A stretch of DNA of 64,000 nt from Boswellia sacra (taxonomy: Eukaryota > Streptophyta > Magnoliopsida > Sapindales > Burseraceae), in the NCBI GenBank assembly GCA_013180625.2, contig SNVD02004570.1, forward strand, positions 124,001 through 188,000, given 5' to 3'. The translations under genes were made by a program, and so were the position numbers. Shown one piece after another: positions 1-11,452 of this stretch. Below the pieces are notes generated by a model that saw only the letters and a list, made by a program, of their open reading frames with translations, was not told the origin of the DNA and did no database searches. How positions within the stretch are numbered: position 1 is the stretch's first letter; each line of letters begins with the position of its first letter.

Positions 1-1120
1 TTATTAAAGAGAGTTTTTGGGTGCAACAATCCTGTAGTGTTATGTCAGGATCTGCGTGTTGCACATGCCGTAAGATTAGATTGATGGGATGCATTGCATT
101 CCATGCATCCAAGACAGGCTAATGCACCAGCACAGCGAGTTGCTGAGCTGGTGGCATTGGCCTACTGCACCAGCTCAGCAACTTTAAGTGGTGCAGGTGA
201 CTAATCAAGTCAGACAATAGGGAGCGGTAAAATCAATGAAAATAAAGAAAGGTAGGGGAACATATAATTAACGAATAAAATATGCAAGATGAGATTCTCA
301 AAGCGGTTTGGACAAATGATTATGTTTTTTAAAATTTGTGTATTCTATCTTAGTTTGATATCTGATGATGATGATATCAGAAGATAAGTGTATATAGGAT
401 AATATCTAACAAAATCGACAACATTTGATGTGTTTAATATTCAATAAAGCATCATAAAATATTAAGGGATAGCCATGCTCAAATTTTGTAATTTTTTCAT
501 TTTTAATGAGTTAACATATAAGAGACATTTATTCGACTGCGCATTGTATGTCAGAGGCATTTTCTGGACTCTGAATCTTCTACAACAGCTAAGCTTGTGA
601 AGTGTTAGCTGGGAATAGCAAAATCCAGACGAGGATGTTTGAAGTTCTGTGACTACCATAATTGTGATATCTAATATCTACTACAAATATATTATTCATA
701 TTACTCATTCAACAACCATTTTTGCTCAGTGTGTTTGATAAAAAAATTTTGATAGACATTTAGATATAAATTTTTAGCTTCTTTAATTTGATAGTTAAGA
801 TTCAAAGAAAGTCGAAGAATTGATATCTACTGATTACCCCTCATTGAATTTGATGAAATTGAGAGTTAGAAATCTATATAAAAGTTTGTTAAAAATCTCC
901 ACCCAAATTGAATAGTAATACTATGAACAAAAAGCTGAACCACCAGCTTTCCTGGAAGACTCAGACTGTTCACACTGCTCACAGACTATTTGTGCTATTC
1001 ATTTGTACGGATAGTTGTTGTAAAATAGTTCACAAGAGTAGCGTAGAGTTGTGATTGTATCCTTCTTTGAATCTCATCCTCTATATAAAGTACCTGGAAG
1101 AAGAAGAAGAAGGAAGAGAA
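1..1120. other. Intergenic, no gene recognised
   Basis: AT-rich DNA with only short, unconvincing reading frames. I recognise no coding motif or structured repeat. The last 100 bases, with a GAAGAAGAAGAAGGAAGAG stretch just before the ATG at 1121, are the former 5' leader of the F-box relic that follows. Confidence 0.6.
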
Positions 1121-2358
1121 ATGGGTTCCATGCCCGAAGGCTGCATAGCCAAGCTGATAACTTTCACGGGCCCTCGTGACACCTGCAGGTTGTCCTCCGT
1201 TTCCACTCTCTTTAAATCGGCTGCCGTCTCCGACGCCGTCTCGGAGAGCTTCTTACCCCTGATTACCAGAATTTGATTGCCGAGTCCGAGAGTTTAACTC
1301 CTCCTTCTTCGTCATCTTCTTTGTTGAGTTTGCGATCGAAGAAGGAGATCTTTCTCAGCCTCTGTGAAAACCCCATCCTCATCGACGAGGGAAAGAAGGT
1401 AACTTTATTGGATTTTTGCTTTCTGGGTAATGCTGCAATTTTTTTTTTAAAACCAAATTTTCATTGACGGGTATGATATTTTGATAAGTTATTTCAAAAT
1501 TGAAAATTTATCAATTTTGACTCGATTTGAATGGTGGGTTTATGATATTGTCTACTGGAAAGGTTTTGTGGATATTTAAGGGAATCAGATACCCGTGTTC
1601 ATTGAAAGGCAATTGTGGGTTCAGAAATTTTGTGTTTCTCTTTTTGAAAATTAATATATATATCTAATTATGTTGTGTTGTTGATATTGAACAAAGCTTT
1701 TGGTTGGAGAAATGTTGCGAGAAGAAATGTTACATGATAGCTGCTACTATTGAGTGGGGTGATACTTCTATACGTTGGAGATTGGGTCCTCTGCCTGAGA
1801 CTAGGTTTATATGCATATCTCGCTTTCATTGTTCTTGTTTTTATAAACTTTAAGAAACTTTTTTCTGATTAGTATTAGGTCTATTTCTGCGAGATTCCCA
1901 GACGTCGCCAAGCTTGACAATGTGTCTTGGTTTAAGATACATGGTAAGATTAGTACTTCGTTTTCTGTCTGTAAGGACACTATACAGCTTATCTTGTTTT
2001 CAAGCGAACAGAAGGAATTTTTGGGTTGGAAGCTCTACCTGTAGAGGTCTGTCTTGGATTGGTTGGAAGTGAAAGCCACAAAGGATCTGTTTATTTGCAT
2101 CCTCAATCTGAAAGAGAGTAATAGCCGCAACAACAACGCTTGGTGCATAGTCTATTTATAGAACGCGGCCATATTTTGGAACAGGCATCCTTGCCTAAGG
2201 AGAGAAGAGATGCATGGGTAGAGGTTGAGTTAGGTTACTTCTACAATGCAGGAGATGATGACGGTGAATTGGAAATGAGTATTTGGGAGGATAAGACTCG
2301 TAACTTGAAAAGTGGCCTCCTCATTCAAGCAATTGAACTAAGGCCAACGAATAACTGA
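1121..2358 (+). pseudogene. F-box PP2-B type (phloem protein 2-like) pseudogene
   Basis: Relic of an F-box protein with a PP2 lectin-like domain. Intact members are substrate receptors of SCF ubiquitin ligases. Exon 1 starts at 1121 with the family's opening (PEGCIAKLITFTGPRD, then CRLSSVSTLFKSAA). One C is missing in the C-run at 1256-1259, which shifts the frame inside the FLPxDYQ motif; the other frame then runs to a donor at 1399. Exon 2 (about 1695-1804) keeps KKCYMIAATIEWGD, but the intron acceptor before it no longer gives the right frame. Exon 3 (from 1879) changes frame again near 2010-2020, where GLEALPVEVCLGLVG appears, then meets stops at about 2120. The C-terminal block (LPKERRDAWVEVELG, then DGELEMSIWEDK) is readable to the stop at 2358. 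Several independent lesions make a functional product very unlikely. The family call is by recognition of conserved motifs. Confidence 0.85.
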
Positions 2359-4430
2359 TACCCCCTTCTAGTGTTTCGGAGGTTAGAAGATTATTACTGT
2401 ATTGTCTTGATCCCCGCCAATTATGTTGACTTCTGTGTGTTTGAGATCAGGAGTTTGAAAATACCTATATTTGTCTTTAAAGGAAGGGGTTTAGCAGGTT
2501 TTGTGTTGCTCTTTGGGTTAAATATTATGGCAAAGAGTTCACGAGATTAGTAGCTTTTGGATACTTATGTTGTGGTTCCATTGTGTATTGATTTGATAAC
2601 ATTATCAAATTAGTTAACAACTCAAGAATGATACAGCTACAAGTTTGCAATGTATATAAGTAAAATAAAGTTGTAATGTCATAAGTCTGACATCTATGTT
2701 ATTGAAACAATAATGTATTTTAGCTATGTTCATAATGTTTATCATATTTGCAGAACTCGGTGATAGTTTATTGGCATTTGATAATTATGGAGCAGAACAA
2801 CCACATTTTGCTAGAATCATCTCAACTTGTGTTAAAGTTACTCAAGTAATTAGCTGTCTCAGTGCCAATCTAAAGGTTGGTATTCTCTCCAGATGCATAA
2901 AGCTACTCTGAAGATTTCCTCTCGTCTTAACTTTGAGATGATAGCAAAATATTTTTTGTATGTATTATGCGAGAGATTTAGAACCTGTTTAAAGCTTACT
3001 TGGTACCTCAAGATCACTTTTGTTATTGCGTTTGGCCACTGGTTCCGTCAACAACTTCAGTTAGTTTTGCCACTTGAGATGCTTGTAATTAGACATGATA
3101 TCCTGGCCAGAACCTCAACACGTCCCAACCATAATAAGCTTTTTCTCAATGATTTTGGTGGGTAATTTTACATTACTGGGTAGAAAACGCCAGTAACGTT
3201 ACTGAAATATGATTCTGGTGACGCTGGAATTCTGCAATTGTAAGACACATTGCCCTGTAAAGTTGTTTTTCCTAGTTTGACGTTTATACGATAAATATGC
3301 ATGACTATGGCGTCTAAATGGTGATGAGGGATGTTAAGCTGATCATGGTAACAATAATTTCAATAATACAAGTATCTTGATGATAATTATTCCCACAATT
3401 CGAACATGAGGAATATTAGCCATGCTTTCTTATGCACTCATCTTTCCACTCCTGAAGTGGGTGGTGGTTCTGTATGGAGGAGAGGCTTACTGGTTAAAAT
3501 TCCCTAGCTTTAGGGGACTGAAATGACACAAAAAACATCTGTAAATTTAGTCCATCAATTGGGATTATTAAACTAAATATTTAGTTTGAGGAAAATTAAA
3601 CTTACTTCCCTTGAAAGGCTTTAAATAAATGGGTGAAACAATTCAGTGGTATATATAAGATATTTTAAATATTTGAAAAAAATTAGAAGAAATAATCCAA
3701 TTATGAAGGTTATTTTGGTTTTTAACATTTTTTTAAAAACATTTTTAGCAAATGGATGAATATCTATGAGTTTTGCCCATCAATTTGCGTGCGCTCAATG
3801 AAATAGTATTTATATCATGTTAAGAAATCACTTGACTAAAAACTTAAGCTATTAGGTATGGTTTGAATATTGATGTTTGAGCCTAATATTTTGGATCCAT
3901 GATGAAGGTAATATAAGGGGAAAATAAAGTTAAGGTGATTGAGTTTTGGGGACCCTAAAAAAATCAGCCAGTGTCAATTTATTTGTTTTAATTTTTTACA
4001 ATGCATCTATTAATACAATTGGATATAAGTACTCCCACTTTCAATGCGCAAAGTTTGTCTATTGAAAATTGATTAAATTACTAGACATGTTGTACAATGA
4101 TTAATCATGTTTTGATTTGACATTTATGATCGCATTGGTTCACAATTTGACACAACTTAAAAGATGGTATCACTGTAATTAATCCTCCAACCGGTCACAT
4201 TATCAACCTATCACGTGATGGCCAAAAGAAGTTGGTTGACAGTGAATAGGAGTGTAAGTGATATGTTATTAACCTTAAGGAAGACAAACGTACAGTATTT
4301 TAACAAACCTCATGGGGGTAAATTGTATTTTCTCAACCTTAGGGAAGGTAAGGGAAGTTCGCCACTAAAATCATTTCACTCGAAATGGGTGCAATCTGTC
4401 AAACCCGAAAACATGTGGCGCACGAATATA
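2359..4430. other. Intergenic, no gene recognised
   Basis: About 2 kb of AT-rich sequence. Short ORFs near 2.7-3.2 kb show no motif I know. I see no terminal repeats, tRNA-like folds or microsatellites of note. Confidence 0.5.
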
Positions 4431-6374
4431 AAAAAAGAAAGAAAGTATATCTAAAATGGTGACTTTGTTGATTATCGAAGAAAACAATCAGAGAGAGAAA
4501 GAAAGAGTTCTTGTTAGAGACTCTGTTTGGTCCACCACCTCGCTCGCCTTTCTTCTCCAATTTGCCCAACGGAAACCTTTGAAGCTTTGCAGACTCTGCA
4601 GAAACAAGAACGAAGCAGCCATACCCTATTGCAGGTTCTTCTTCTTTCATGTATTTTCTACAAAATTTACTTGCAGAGCAAAAGAACCCAGATGCCAACT
4701 GAGGTTTTTGAATGTTTGATTCCTTGTAATGTTGAAATATTTGGTTCTAAGAGCTTCAGAGGAAGTCTTGTAACACATGAATCTGATGTGTCTTTGACTT
4801 GAAATTTGATAGATTAAGTGGGTTCGGTTTGAATTCTTGAATTTTTGGCTTTGGATCCGTTTGTGGACTTGTGGGTTTTTGCTTGGAATTGTGTAATTTT
4901 TGGTTGTGTTGTCATTTTGTGTTGAGTTCTGTTTCGTGTGTTTTTTGAAAGTGGAATGCTGAGTGGTTTTCATCATTGGGTTTAGTTTGGTTTTGTATTG
5001 TAGTCAAAGAAATCGAGTGCAGTTCTGTATAGACTCTTATAAAAGATGATTTTAGTTGTGCTTAAGGTTTTTGACTCTGGGAACAGTAGTAATTTGAAAA
5101 ATACCAAGTTGTTAACTGTGCGTGCTAACTTGTTGAAGTAATTAATTTTTGAGAATTGAACTTGCCCCTGTTCATGCCTTGTATGTGATAGCTTTCTAGT
5201 TTATATGTTTTCCTTTAGAACTTGAGAGATTTGGTCTCTGTACGCCAATTTAGTTTCATAAGTTGGGATTTTTGTAACATAAATCTATATTCGAAGCATA
5301 ACCAAAGAGGAATACCTTCTTTGTTGTTTGATTAGTGTAGGGTTTGGAATTATAGTATGTAGTCAACCCTAATGTCATTTTCTCTAGTGAATGTTTTATT
5401 TGAGAGGGATATTTAGTGTCTCAGGGATTTTGAGCAATTTTCATGACAAACCCATGGCTTAGTGCTTAATGATACTGTTCTTGGATGGTTCAGTTGTTAG
5501 TGATTGTTAGTATTTCCTCCTCATGGTAGATAAGGTACGTTTGGCCTTTACATTTAGAAAAGTTTAAAAAGAAAATTTTTGCACAATCGCAATGTAGTTA
5601 AGAACAAAGATTACCATTGAAGTGTGTTGCAGGGAGGATGGTTAAAATGATAAGACAGTGGCTAGTTGCATGTTTTTGGTGGATCTGGGGAATGCTAGAT
5701 GCTACAATGAATGAAACACTGAAATGAATGGAGGGAAAGTAGTGTATGTAGTTGGTTTTCCCATTGTTCATTTTTATTTCTAAAATTGTCTTTCCTCTAT
5801 ATTTTCGGGAGCTTGTTCTGATTGTTAAGTTTTCTCTGTAAGCAATAATTTTGATATCCAAATCTTTGCCAACTTTAGTCCTGAGCAAATGAAATGGGAA
5901 ATGGCTTGTAAGCATTTTGATTCATTAAATCTGGGTGCCTATATTGCTTCTGCATTTTCTTTTGTTTTTCCTTGTGTTTGTCTGGTTTTTAAGTTATCAC
6001 TGATTTTCTGTTTTGTTTGTGGAGGTTGGTGGGTGTGGGGGCTAGTAATTAGATTTTGGTTATTTAATTTAGAGTTTTTGGTGTCCTAATTTCTCCTAGG
6101 TTCTTGTCTTTTCTCTCCAAGAGACTCTGTTCCATTATAATGTTGGTTGATTGCTGCTGGTGCAGTTCATTTCTTTTCATTGAGTTGCTTTTTAGTTGAC
6201 ATTTTTAAGTACTTTACATTCAGTTCCTTTCTCTGCTGTCCTGCATTGCAGACTAGAGTTTATGTGGTGGCTGTGTTTCAAGTATACCCTTTTGCAGCAA
6301 TTTTTAATCTGGATTCAGCATGAGGGGAACCCTTTGAATAACTTGGCACTGCTGCTCATTCATTTTCTGAATTC
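4431..6374 (+). promoter_or_regulatory. Probable promoter, 5' UTR and leader intron of the MUG1-like gene
   Basis: There is no credible coding sequence directly upstream of the ATG at 6375. Pyrimidine-rich sequence at 4480-4640 looks like a plant leader. A T-rich stretch follows with good 3' splice sites, such as TGCATTGCAG ending near 6250. This fits a long 5' UTR intron, but transcript ends cannot be fixed from sequence alone. Confidence 0.35.
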
Positions 6375-8159
6375 ATGGCTGATCATGCTGTGACTGTACC
6401 TGATGCTTCCCTTAGTTTGGCAGAACGTACTTTAGCTATTGGGCAAGAATTTCCTGATGTTGAAACTTGCAGAAGAACTTTGAAAGATATTGCTATAGCA
6501 CTACATTTTGATTTACGGATAGTGAAATCAGATCGCAGCCGATTTATAGCCAAGTGCTCAAAAGAAGGTTGTCCATGGCGTGTTCACGTGGCAAAATGTT
6601 CTGGAGTTCCTACCTTTTCAATTAGAACCCTGCATGGGGAGCATACCTGTGAAGGAGTTCGGAATCTTCATCATCAGCAAGCATCTGTGGGTTGGGTCGC
6701 TAGATCAGTGGAAGCACGCATTCGGGATAATCCACAGTACAAACCAAAGGAAATCCTGCAAGACATCCGTGATCAACATGGAGTTGCTGTGTCTTATATG
6801 CAAGCTTGGCGTGGAAAGGAGCGTAGCATGGCAGCACTTCATGGAACTTTTGAAGAAGGATATCGCTTGCTTCCTGCGTACTGTGAGCAAATAAGGAAAA
6901 CCAACCCAGGAAGCATTGCATCGGTTTTTGCTACTGGACAAGAAAATTGTTTCCAGCGCCTGTTTATTTCTTATCGTGCATCTATTTATGGGTTTATAAA
7001 TGCTTGTAGGCCACTTTTAGAGCTTGACAGAGCACATCTAAAAGGAAAATACTTGGGGTCAATATTGTGTGCTGCAGCTGTTGATGCTGATGATGCCTTA
7101 TTTCCTTTGGCAATTGCCATCGTTGACGTGGAAAGTGATGAAAATTGGATGTGGTTCATGTCAGAGTTGCGAAAGCTTCTTGGGGTTAATACTGACAACA
7201 TGCCTAGACTAACAATACTATCGGAAAGACAAAGGGGCATTGTAGAGGCGGTAGAAACACATTTTCCAAGTGCTTTTCATGGTTTTTGTCTGCGTTATAT
7301 TAGTGAAAATTTTCGTGACACATTTAAGAACACAAAGTTGGTGAATATTTTCTGGAATGCTGTTTATGCCCTTACAACAGTTGAATTTGAAACTAAAATA
7401 TCTGAGATGGTGGATATCTCTCAAGATGTAATACCATGGTTTCAACAATTCCCTCCTCAATTATGGGCTATAGCATATTTTGAAGGGGTGCGATATGGGC
7501 ATTTTACACTTGGCGTCACAGAATTGTTATATAATTGGGCCCTAGAATGTCATGAACTCCCTATTGTACAGATGATGGAGCATATTCGCCATCAATTAGA
7601 AACTTGGTTTAATGTTCGCCGTGATTTGGGCATGAGGTTGACCTCAATTCTTGTACCGTCAACTGAGAAGCAGATTTTAGAGGCAATTGCAGATGCTCGC
7701 TGCTATCAAGTACTTCGTGCAAATGAAGTTGAGTTTGAGATTGTGTCTACTGAGCGGACAAACATTGTGGATATACGAAGTCGTGTGTGCTCATGTCGCC
7801 GTTGGCAACTCTATGGTTTACCTTGTGCTCATGCTGCTGCTGCACTTCTTTCTTGTGGGCAGAATGTCCATTTATTTGCTGAGCCTTGTTTCACTGTGGC
7901 AAGTTATCGGGAAACTTATTCACAGATGATAAATCCCATCCCAGATAAGAGCCGATGGAAGGAGCCTGGGGAGGGAGCTGAGGGTGGAGGTGCCAAGTTT
8001 GAAATCACAATACGCCCACCGAAAATTCGCCGGCCACCTGGCAGGCCTAAAAAGAAGGTTCTTCGTGTAGAAAACTTCAAGCGCCCAAAGAGAATTGTTC
8101 AATGTGGTCGCTGCCATTTGTTAGGACATTCTCAAAAGAAATGCACAATGCCAATTTGA
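6375..8159 (+). CDS. MUG1: MUSTANG-type domesticated MULE transposase, SWIM zinc finger protein
   Basis: Single-exon ORF of 594 aa. Domains in order: N-terminal zinc finger of FLYWCH/WRKY-GCM type (C61, C66, H90, C92); MULE transposase core (about 200-340) with the first acidic residue at D218 in LDRAHLKGK; SWIM finger C472-C474-C484-H486 (CSCRRWQLYGLPCAH); basic AT-hook-like RRPPGRPKKK (552-561); C-terminal CCHC knuckle C577-C580-H585-C590. MUG proteins derive from Mutator-like transposases, lack terminal inverted repeats, and act as host nuclear factors affecting growth and flowering in Arabidopsis. I see no flanking TIRs, which fits domestication. At the expected second catalytic Asp there is Glu (E284 in ILSERQRG), and the Cys-x2-His after it reads C305-L-R-Y308, so transposase chemistry is doubtful. 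The start is the first ATG before the conserved block. Convergent with TrpRS downstream; the same pair is adjacent in Arabidopsis as I recall (At3g04605/At3g04600). The family call is firm; orthology to MUG1 is inferred. Confidence 0.9.
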   Translation: MADHAVTVPDASLSLAERTLAIGQEFPDVETCRRTLKDIAIALHFDLRIVKSDRSRFIAKCSKEGCPWRVHVAKCSGVPTFSIRTLHGEHTCEGVRNLHHQQASVGWVARSVEARIRDNPQYKPKEILQDIRDQHGVAVSYMQAWRGKERSMAALHGTFEEGYRLLPAYCEQIRKTNPGSIASVFATGQENCFQRLFISYRASIYGFINACRPLLELDRAHLKGKYLGSILCAAAVDADDALFPLAIAIVDVESDENWMWFMSELRKLLGVNTDNMPRLTILSERQRGIVEAVETHFPSAFHGFCLRYISENFRDTFKNTKLVNIFWNAVYALTTVEFETKISEMVDISQDVIPWFQQFPPQLWAIAYFEGVRYGHFTLGVTELLYNWALECHELPIVQMMEHIRHQLETWFNVRRDLGMRLTSILVPSTEKQILEAIADARCYQVLRANEVEFEIVSTERTNIVDIRSRVCSCRRWQLYGLPCAHAAAALLSCGQNVHLFAEPCFTVASYRETYSQMINPIPDKSRWKEPGEGAEGGGAKFEITIRPPKIRRPPGRPKKKVLRVENFKRPKRIVQCGRCHLLGHSQKKCTMPI

Positions 8160-9620
8160 CACTGAATTACTTTGTCAGAATTTTTTTAAATCTTTTGTTA
8201 TTCTGAAATTCCAATAGAATCAATGTTGTGTTTGTAATCTTATTGTATGTTTCACTATTTAGTTGCAAAATAAGGATCCCATCCTTTTTAGCATGATTTT
8301 TGTCTGCTTGTCTTTTGCTCATAGTGGCAGCTTTTTTTTTTTTTTTTTGTTTTTCAGCTCTATTCCCAAAAGCTAATTAAATCCTCTGCATCTGATATCA
8401 GTATGCAGTGACTATGATCATGAAGGGGACACTTGTCATGGTTTTTTCAGTTTCTTTAAAACATTTTTCTGTTTGTTTGCTTTTTTGTTTATGTAATAGT
8501 CAATTGTGAAAATTCTGCAAAGTTTTAGAAATTCCTCTTCTTTTGGATTATTTCAAATTGGATTTCAGTTTCTTGCTTGATTTGTAATAAATAGTGGATG
8601 CAAGTAAAATTATAGCCACATGGGAGTAGACGAGATGAGTAACAAGGATGTTCCCAGGTGAACCAGTTTTGATAGAGAGCATGCCTTGAGCAGTATGCAT
8701 CTTAAATGCTAATTCTCTTAACTTTCATCAGATTTGTCTACCGTACCAACATATTTACATATTTTTGACAGTTTCAATGTGCACGCAGCCTTGCACGAGA
8801 ACCACAACTCAGGTGACTGATTAAGGATATTTTGTTCAATGAATTGCAACAGCAGTTTGAGTTGGTACCATTCCTCACTTTCCTCTAATTCTGTGGCTTA
8901 CTTATTTAGGCATAGTTTTATTCATGATTAGACTTTGTTTTGATAGGCATCAGCTTCAGGTCACAGTTTTTGCTTATTAGAAGTCAAAATGCATTCTGTT
9001 CATCTTTGTTGGATATGGTTTAAAGTTTGTTTTGATAGAAACATGACATATATTTTCCAGCGGTCTAGCCAAATTACTAAATGCTGCAACTGCATGTATT
9101 TCGCTGCTGTCCAAGTTGTGTATTTAGATTTATATAGGTAGCTGTTTTAAGAAGGCTTCTAGTCTAAGGGATTGAATTATAAGTTATTTCCCTTGCATGT
9201 TTCATCTTCATTTAAGAACATTCGAAAATTTGTGACAGTCACGGGGGCCATAGGTGGATAGTAGTCGTTACATATGGTTTATTATTGTCCCAATATATGG
9301 CCATTTGATTTAGTTTTTGAGTCCCTATTTCCCTTCCAAATGTATGCTTATTTTTATCAGATGGTTGTAGTAATGGCAATATCATTGAACCTGGCAACCG
9401 GTACTTTTGTTATTCTTATTATTATGAGTCATCATACATTATAAAAGTTTTAATATGTTTCATCAAGCTTTTTTGGTTGGATTTCCTCATCATAAACTTT
9501 GAACGATCCCTATGTTATAGTTACTTCCAAATATATGTTTTTTGTTTCATTGAGTTCTACTTACACTGGGCCTTAGCCAAAGAGATCGAAGGACATAATC
9601 GGATGTGTTTTATTCTATTT
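8160..9620. other. 3' UTR and intergenic sequence after the MUG1-like gene
   Basis: Non-coding, T-rich DNA. A poly-T run lies at about 8331-8348. The first few hundred bases probably hold the 3' UTR, but no single polyadenylation signal stands out. No gene recognised. Confidence 0.5.
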
Positions 9621-9626
9621 TATTGC

Positions 9627-9629
<3 letters not shown>

Positions 9630-9661
<32 letters not shown>
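9630..9661. repeat. (TG)n microsatellite
   Basis: Uninterrupted TG dinucleotides, about 15 units. They lie about 185 bp upstream of a cluster of CA repeats on the same strand. Confidence 0.95.
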
Positions 9662-9662
<1 letters not shown>

Positions 9663-9804
9663 GCAGGACAAAATGAGACTTTTCGATCCTTAAGGGCTAC
9701 AATTTCAAAAGCATGCCAAGCCATTTTTCTCTTCATTATTTACACAGTCTGTACAGATCTACTCAGTTTCAAGCACAAAAAGTACTTGGAGTCTTTTCGC
9801 GTGC

Positions 9805-9990
9805 GCGCACACACACACGCACGCATGCACACACACACACACCACAAAAGGAGCTAGCTATGCTCATTTCCATGGTGGATTGGCCTTCTTCTACCAAAGC
9901 ATGGATATGCTTTGTAGAGAAGAACAGGATCTCTGAATGGTGTACTGTAGGTTGGCTTCTTTGCAAGTTTTTGATCATAAGAATAAAGCC

Positions 9991-10036
<46 letters not shown>

Positions 10037-10350
10037 GAGCTAGCTATGCTCATTTCCATGGGGGCTTGGCCTTCTTCTACCAAAGCATGGATGTGCTTTG
10101 TAGAGAGGAACAGGATCTCTGAATGTTGTACCGTAGGTTGGCTTCTTTGCAAGTTTTGGATCATAAGAATAAAGCCATTACACACACACACACACACACA
10201 CACAAAGAGCTAGCTATGCTCATTTCCATGGTGGCTTGGCCTTCTTCTACCAAAGCATGGATACGCTTTGTGGAGAAGAACAAGATCTCTGAATGGTTTA
10301 CTGTAGATCGGCTTCTTTGCAAGTTTTTGATCATAAGAATAAAGCCATTA
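9805..10350. repeat. Three tandem copies of a ~147-bp unit separated by (CA)n microsatellites
   Basis: A core of about 147 bp, from AGCTAGCTATGCTCATTTCC to AGAATAAAGCCATTA, occurs three times (about 9847-9993, 10034-10180, 10205-10350). CA/AC runs lie before the first copy (about 9808-9842) and between copies (9994-10034, 10180-10204). Copies differ by scattered substitutions. Each has a short foldback around AAAGCATGGATATGCTTT with arms extending into TTCTTCT/AGAAGAA. Open frames across the block are an effect of the repeat and look non-coding. Slippage or unequal exchange at the CA tracts is the simplest origin. Confidence 0.9.
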
Positions 10351-11450
10351 AACCCTAGAGGAAGAAATGATGTACTATGCTTTCATCATTTTGCACATAA
10401 CATGCCAAGAAGGGGACAGGTTTATTGCTAACTAAACGCCTTTTCTGAATGCCTTCTGCCGCATTAGATTTTCCTATAGCCAATGTCCAGTGAAGACTTT
10501 GCCTTTAATTCGTATCTTATTAATCAAAAGTAAGGCTGTAAGTTTTATTTTTCAATTCTTTTGTGTGCCACTTGCATTTTTTTGCCCTCTAGTAGGATAA
10601 TTGTTGGTTAGAATTTAGTAGATGCCATATTGATAAGATTTATCATCTTTCTTATTGGTGCTTCACACATTTTTAACTTATCATTTTTCTTATTTCAAAT
10701 TGATTGCACAAAGAGCTCAATTTGATTTTAACATGGATCATAATTTTGTTCTGCTGTGGGGGTCTTAAAAATTCTTAATTCTTAAAAAAAAAAAAAAAAA
10801 AGAAAGTCTTCCCAGTGCCGTAAAGGTGAAGTCTAAAAAAGTCAATCAAAGCTCTTTATTTTTTTGAGGAAATATGCTATGAAGTTTGTATGTGTAGGAT
10901 TATTCTTTTTGAAGTCATTGCTTTCCCCCAAGTTTTAATGTTTTCAAGGAGGGAATAGACACTATGACAGTTCTAAATCAATAAAATTCAATGGTTTCTT
11001 CTTGTTTGTAGTAAGCTAACCTTGTTGTGATGCTGTAGGTTATGAGTGATTCCTGAAAGTTTTACCTTTGATTGTGTGATAGTTCAAAGAATGATGCCAG
11101 CAAAATCTAGATGTGATGCCCAGAACTGCACTTTATGTTCTTTCAACTTGATTCTGGGTTGTGGTTTATGGCTACAAAGAACCCCCCATAAAAAATTTAT
11201 AACTGGTTATATTTAGCCTTAAGCACAATCCAGAATCTTCTACACATGGCCTTAAGCCCTTGATACAAATATCGAAACAAAACATGTTTGGTGCTGTTTT
11301 TCAAGTGCTGGAGGCTGAGGGAAGGAAATGTGGGATACAATCAAGGATGTCGGAAGTGCTTAAGGCTACAAAATGAGTAATCAATAAGTTTTATCTGTTG
11401 TCTTCATCATTATGAACTGTAGCTTTATCGATTAGGAATAGAAGGGTAAT
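10351..11450. other. Intergenic, no gene recognised
   Basis: AT-rich sequence with a poly-A run at about 10784-10801. No coding motifs seen. Confidence 0.5.
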
Positions 11451-11452
11451 AA

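Noticed and set aside
4399..4976. ORFs of about 90-110 aa on both strands
   Set aside because: Overlapping frames in a leader-like region with low complexity and no recognisable domain. Better explained as 5' UTR and intron of the MUG1-like gene.
9477..10431. Overlapping ORFs of 100-166 aa on both strands
   Set aside because: They are produced by CA/TG tracts and the tandem unit, which stay open in several frames at once. No family motif appears.
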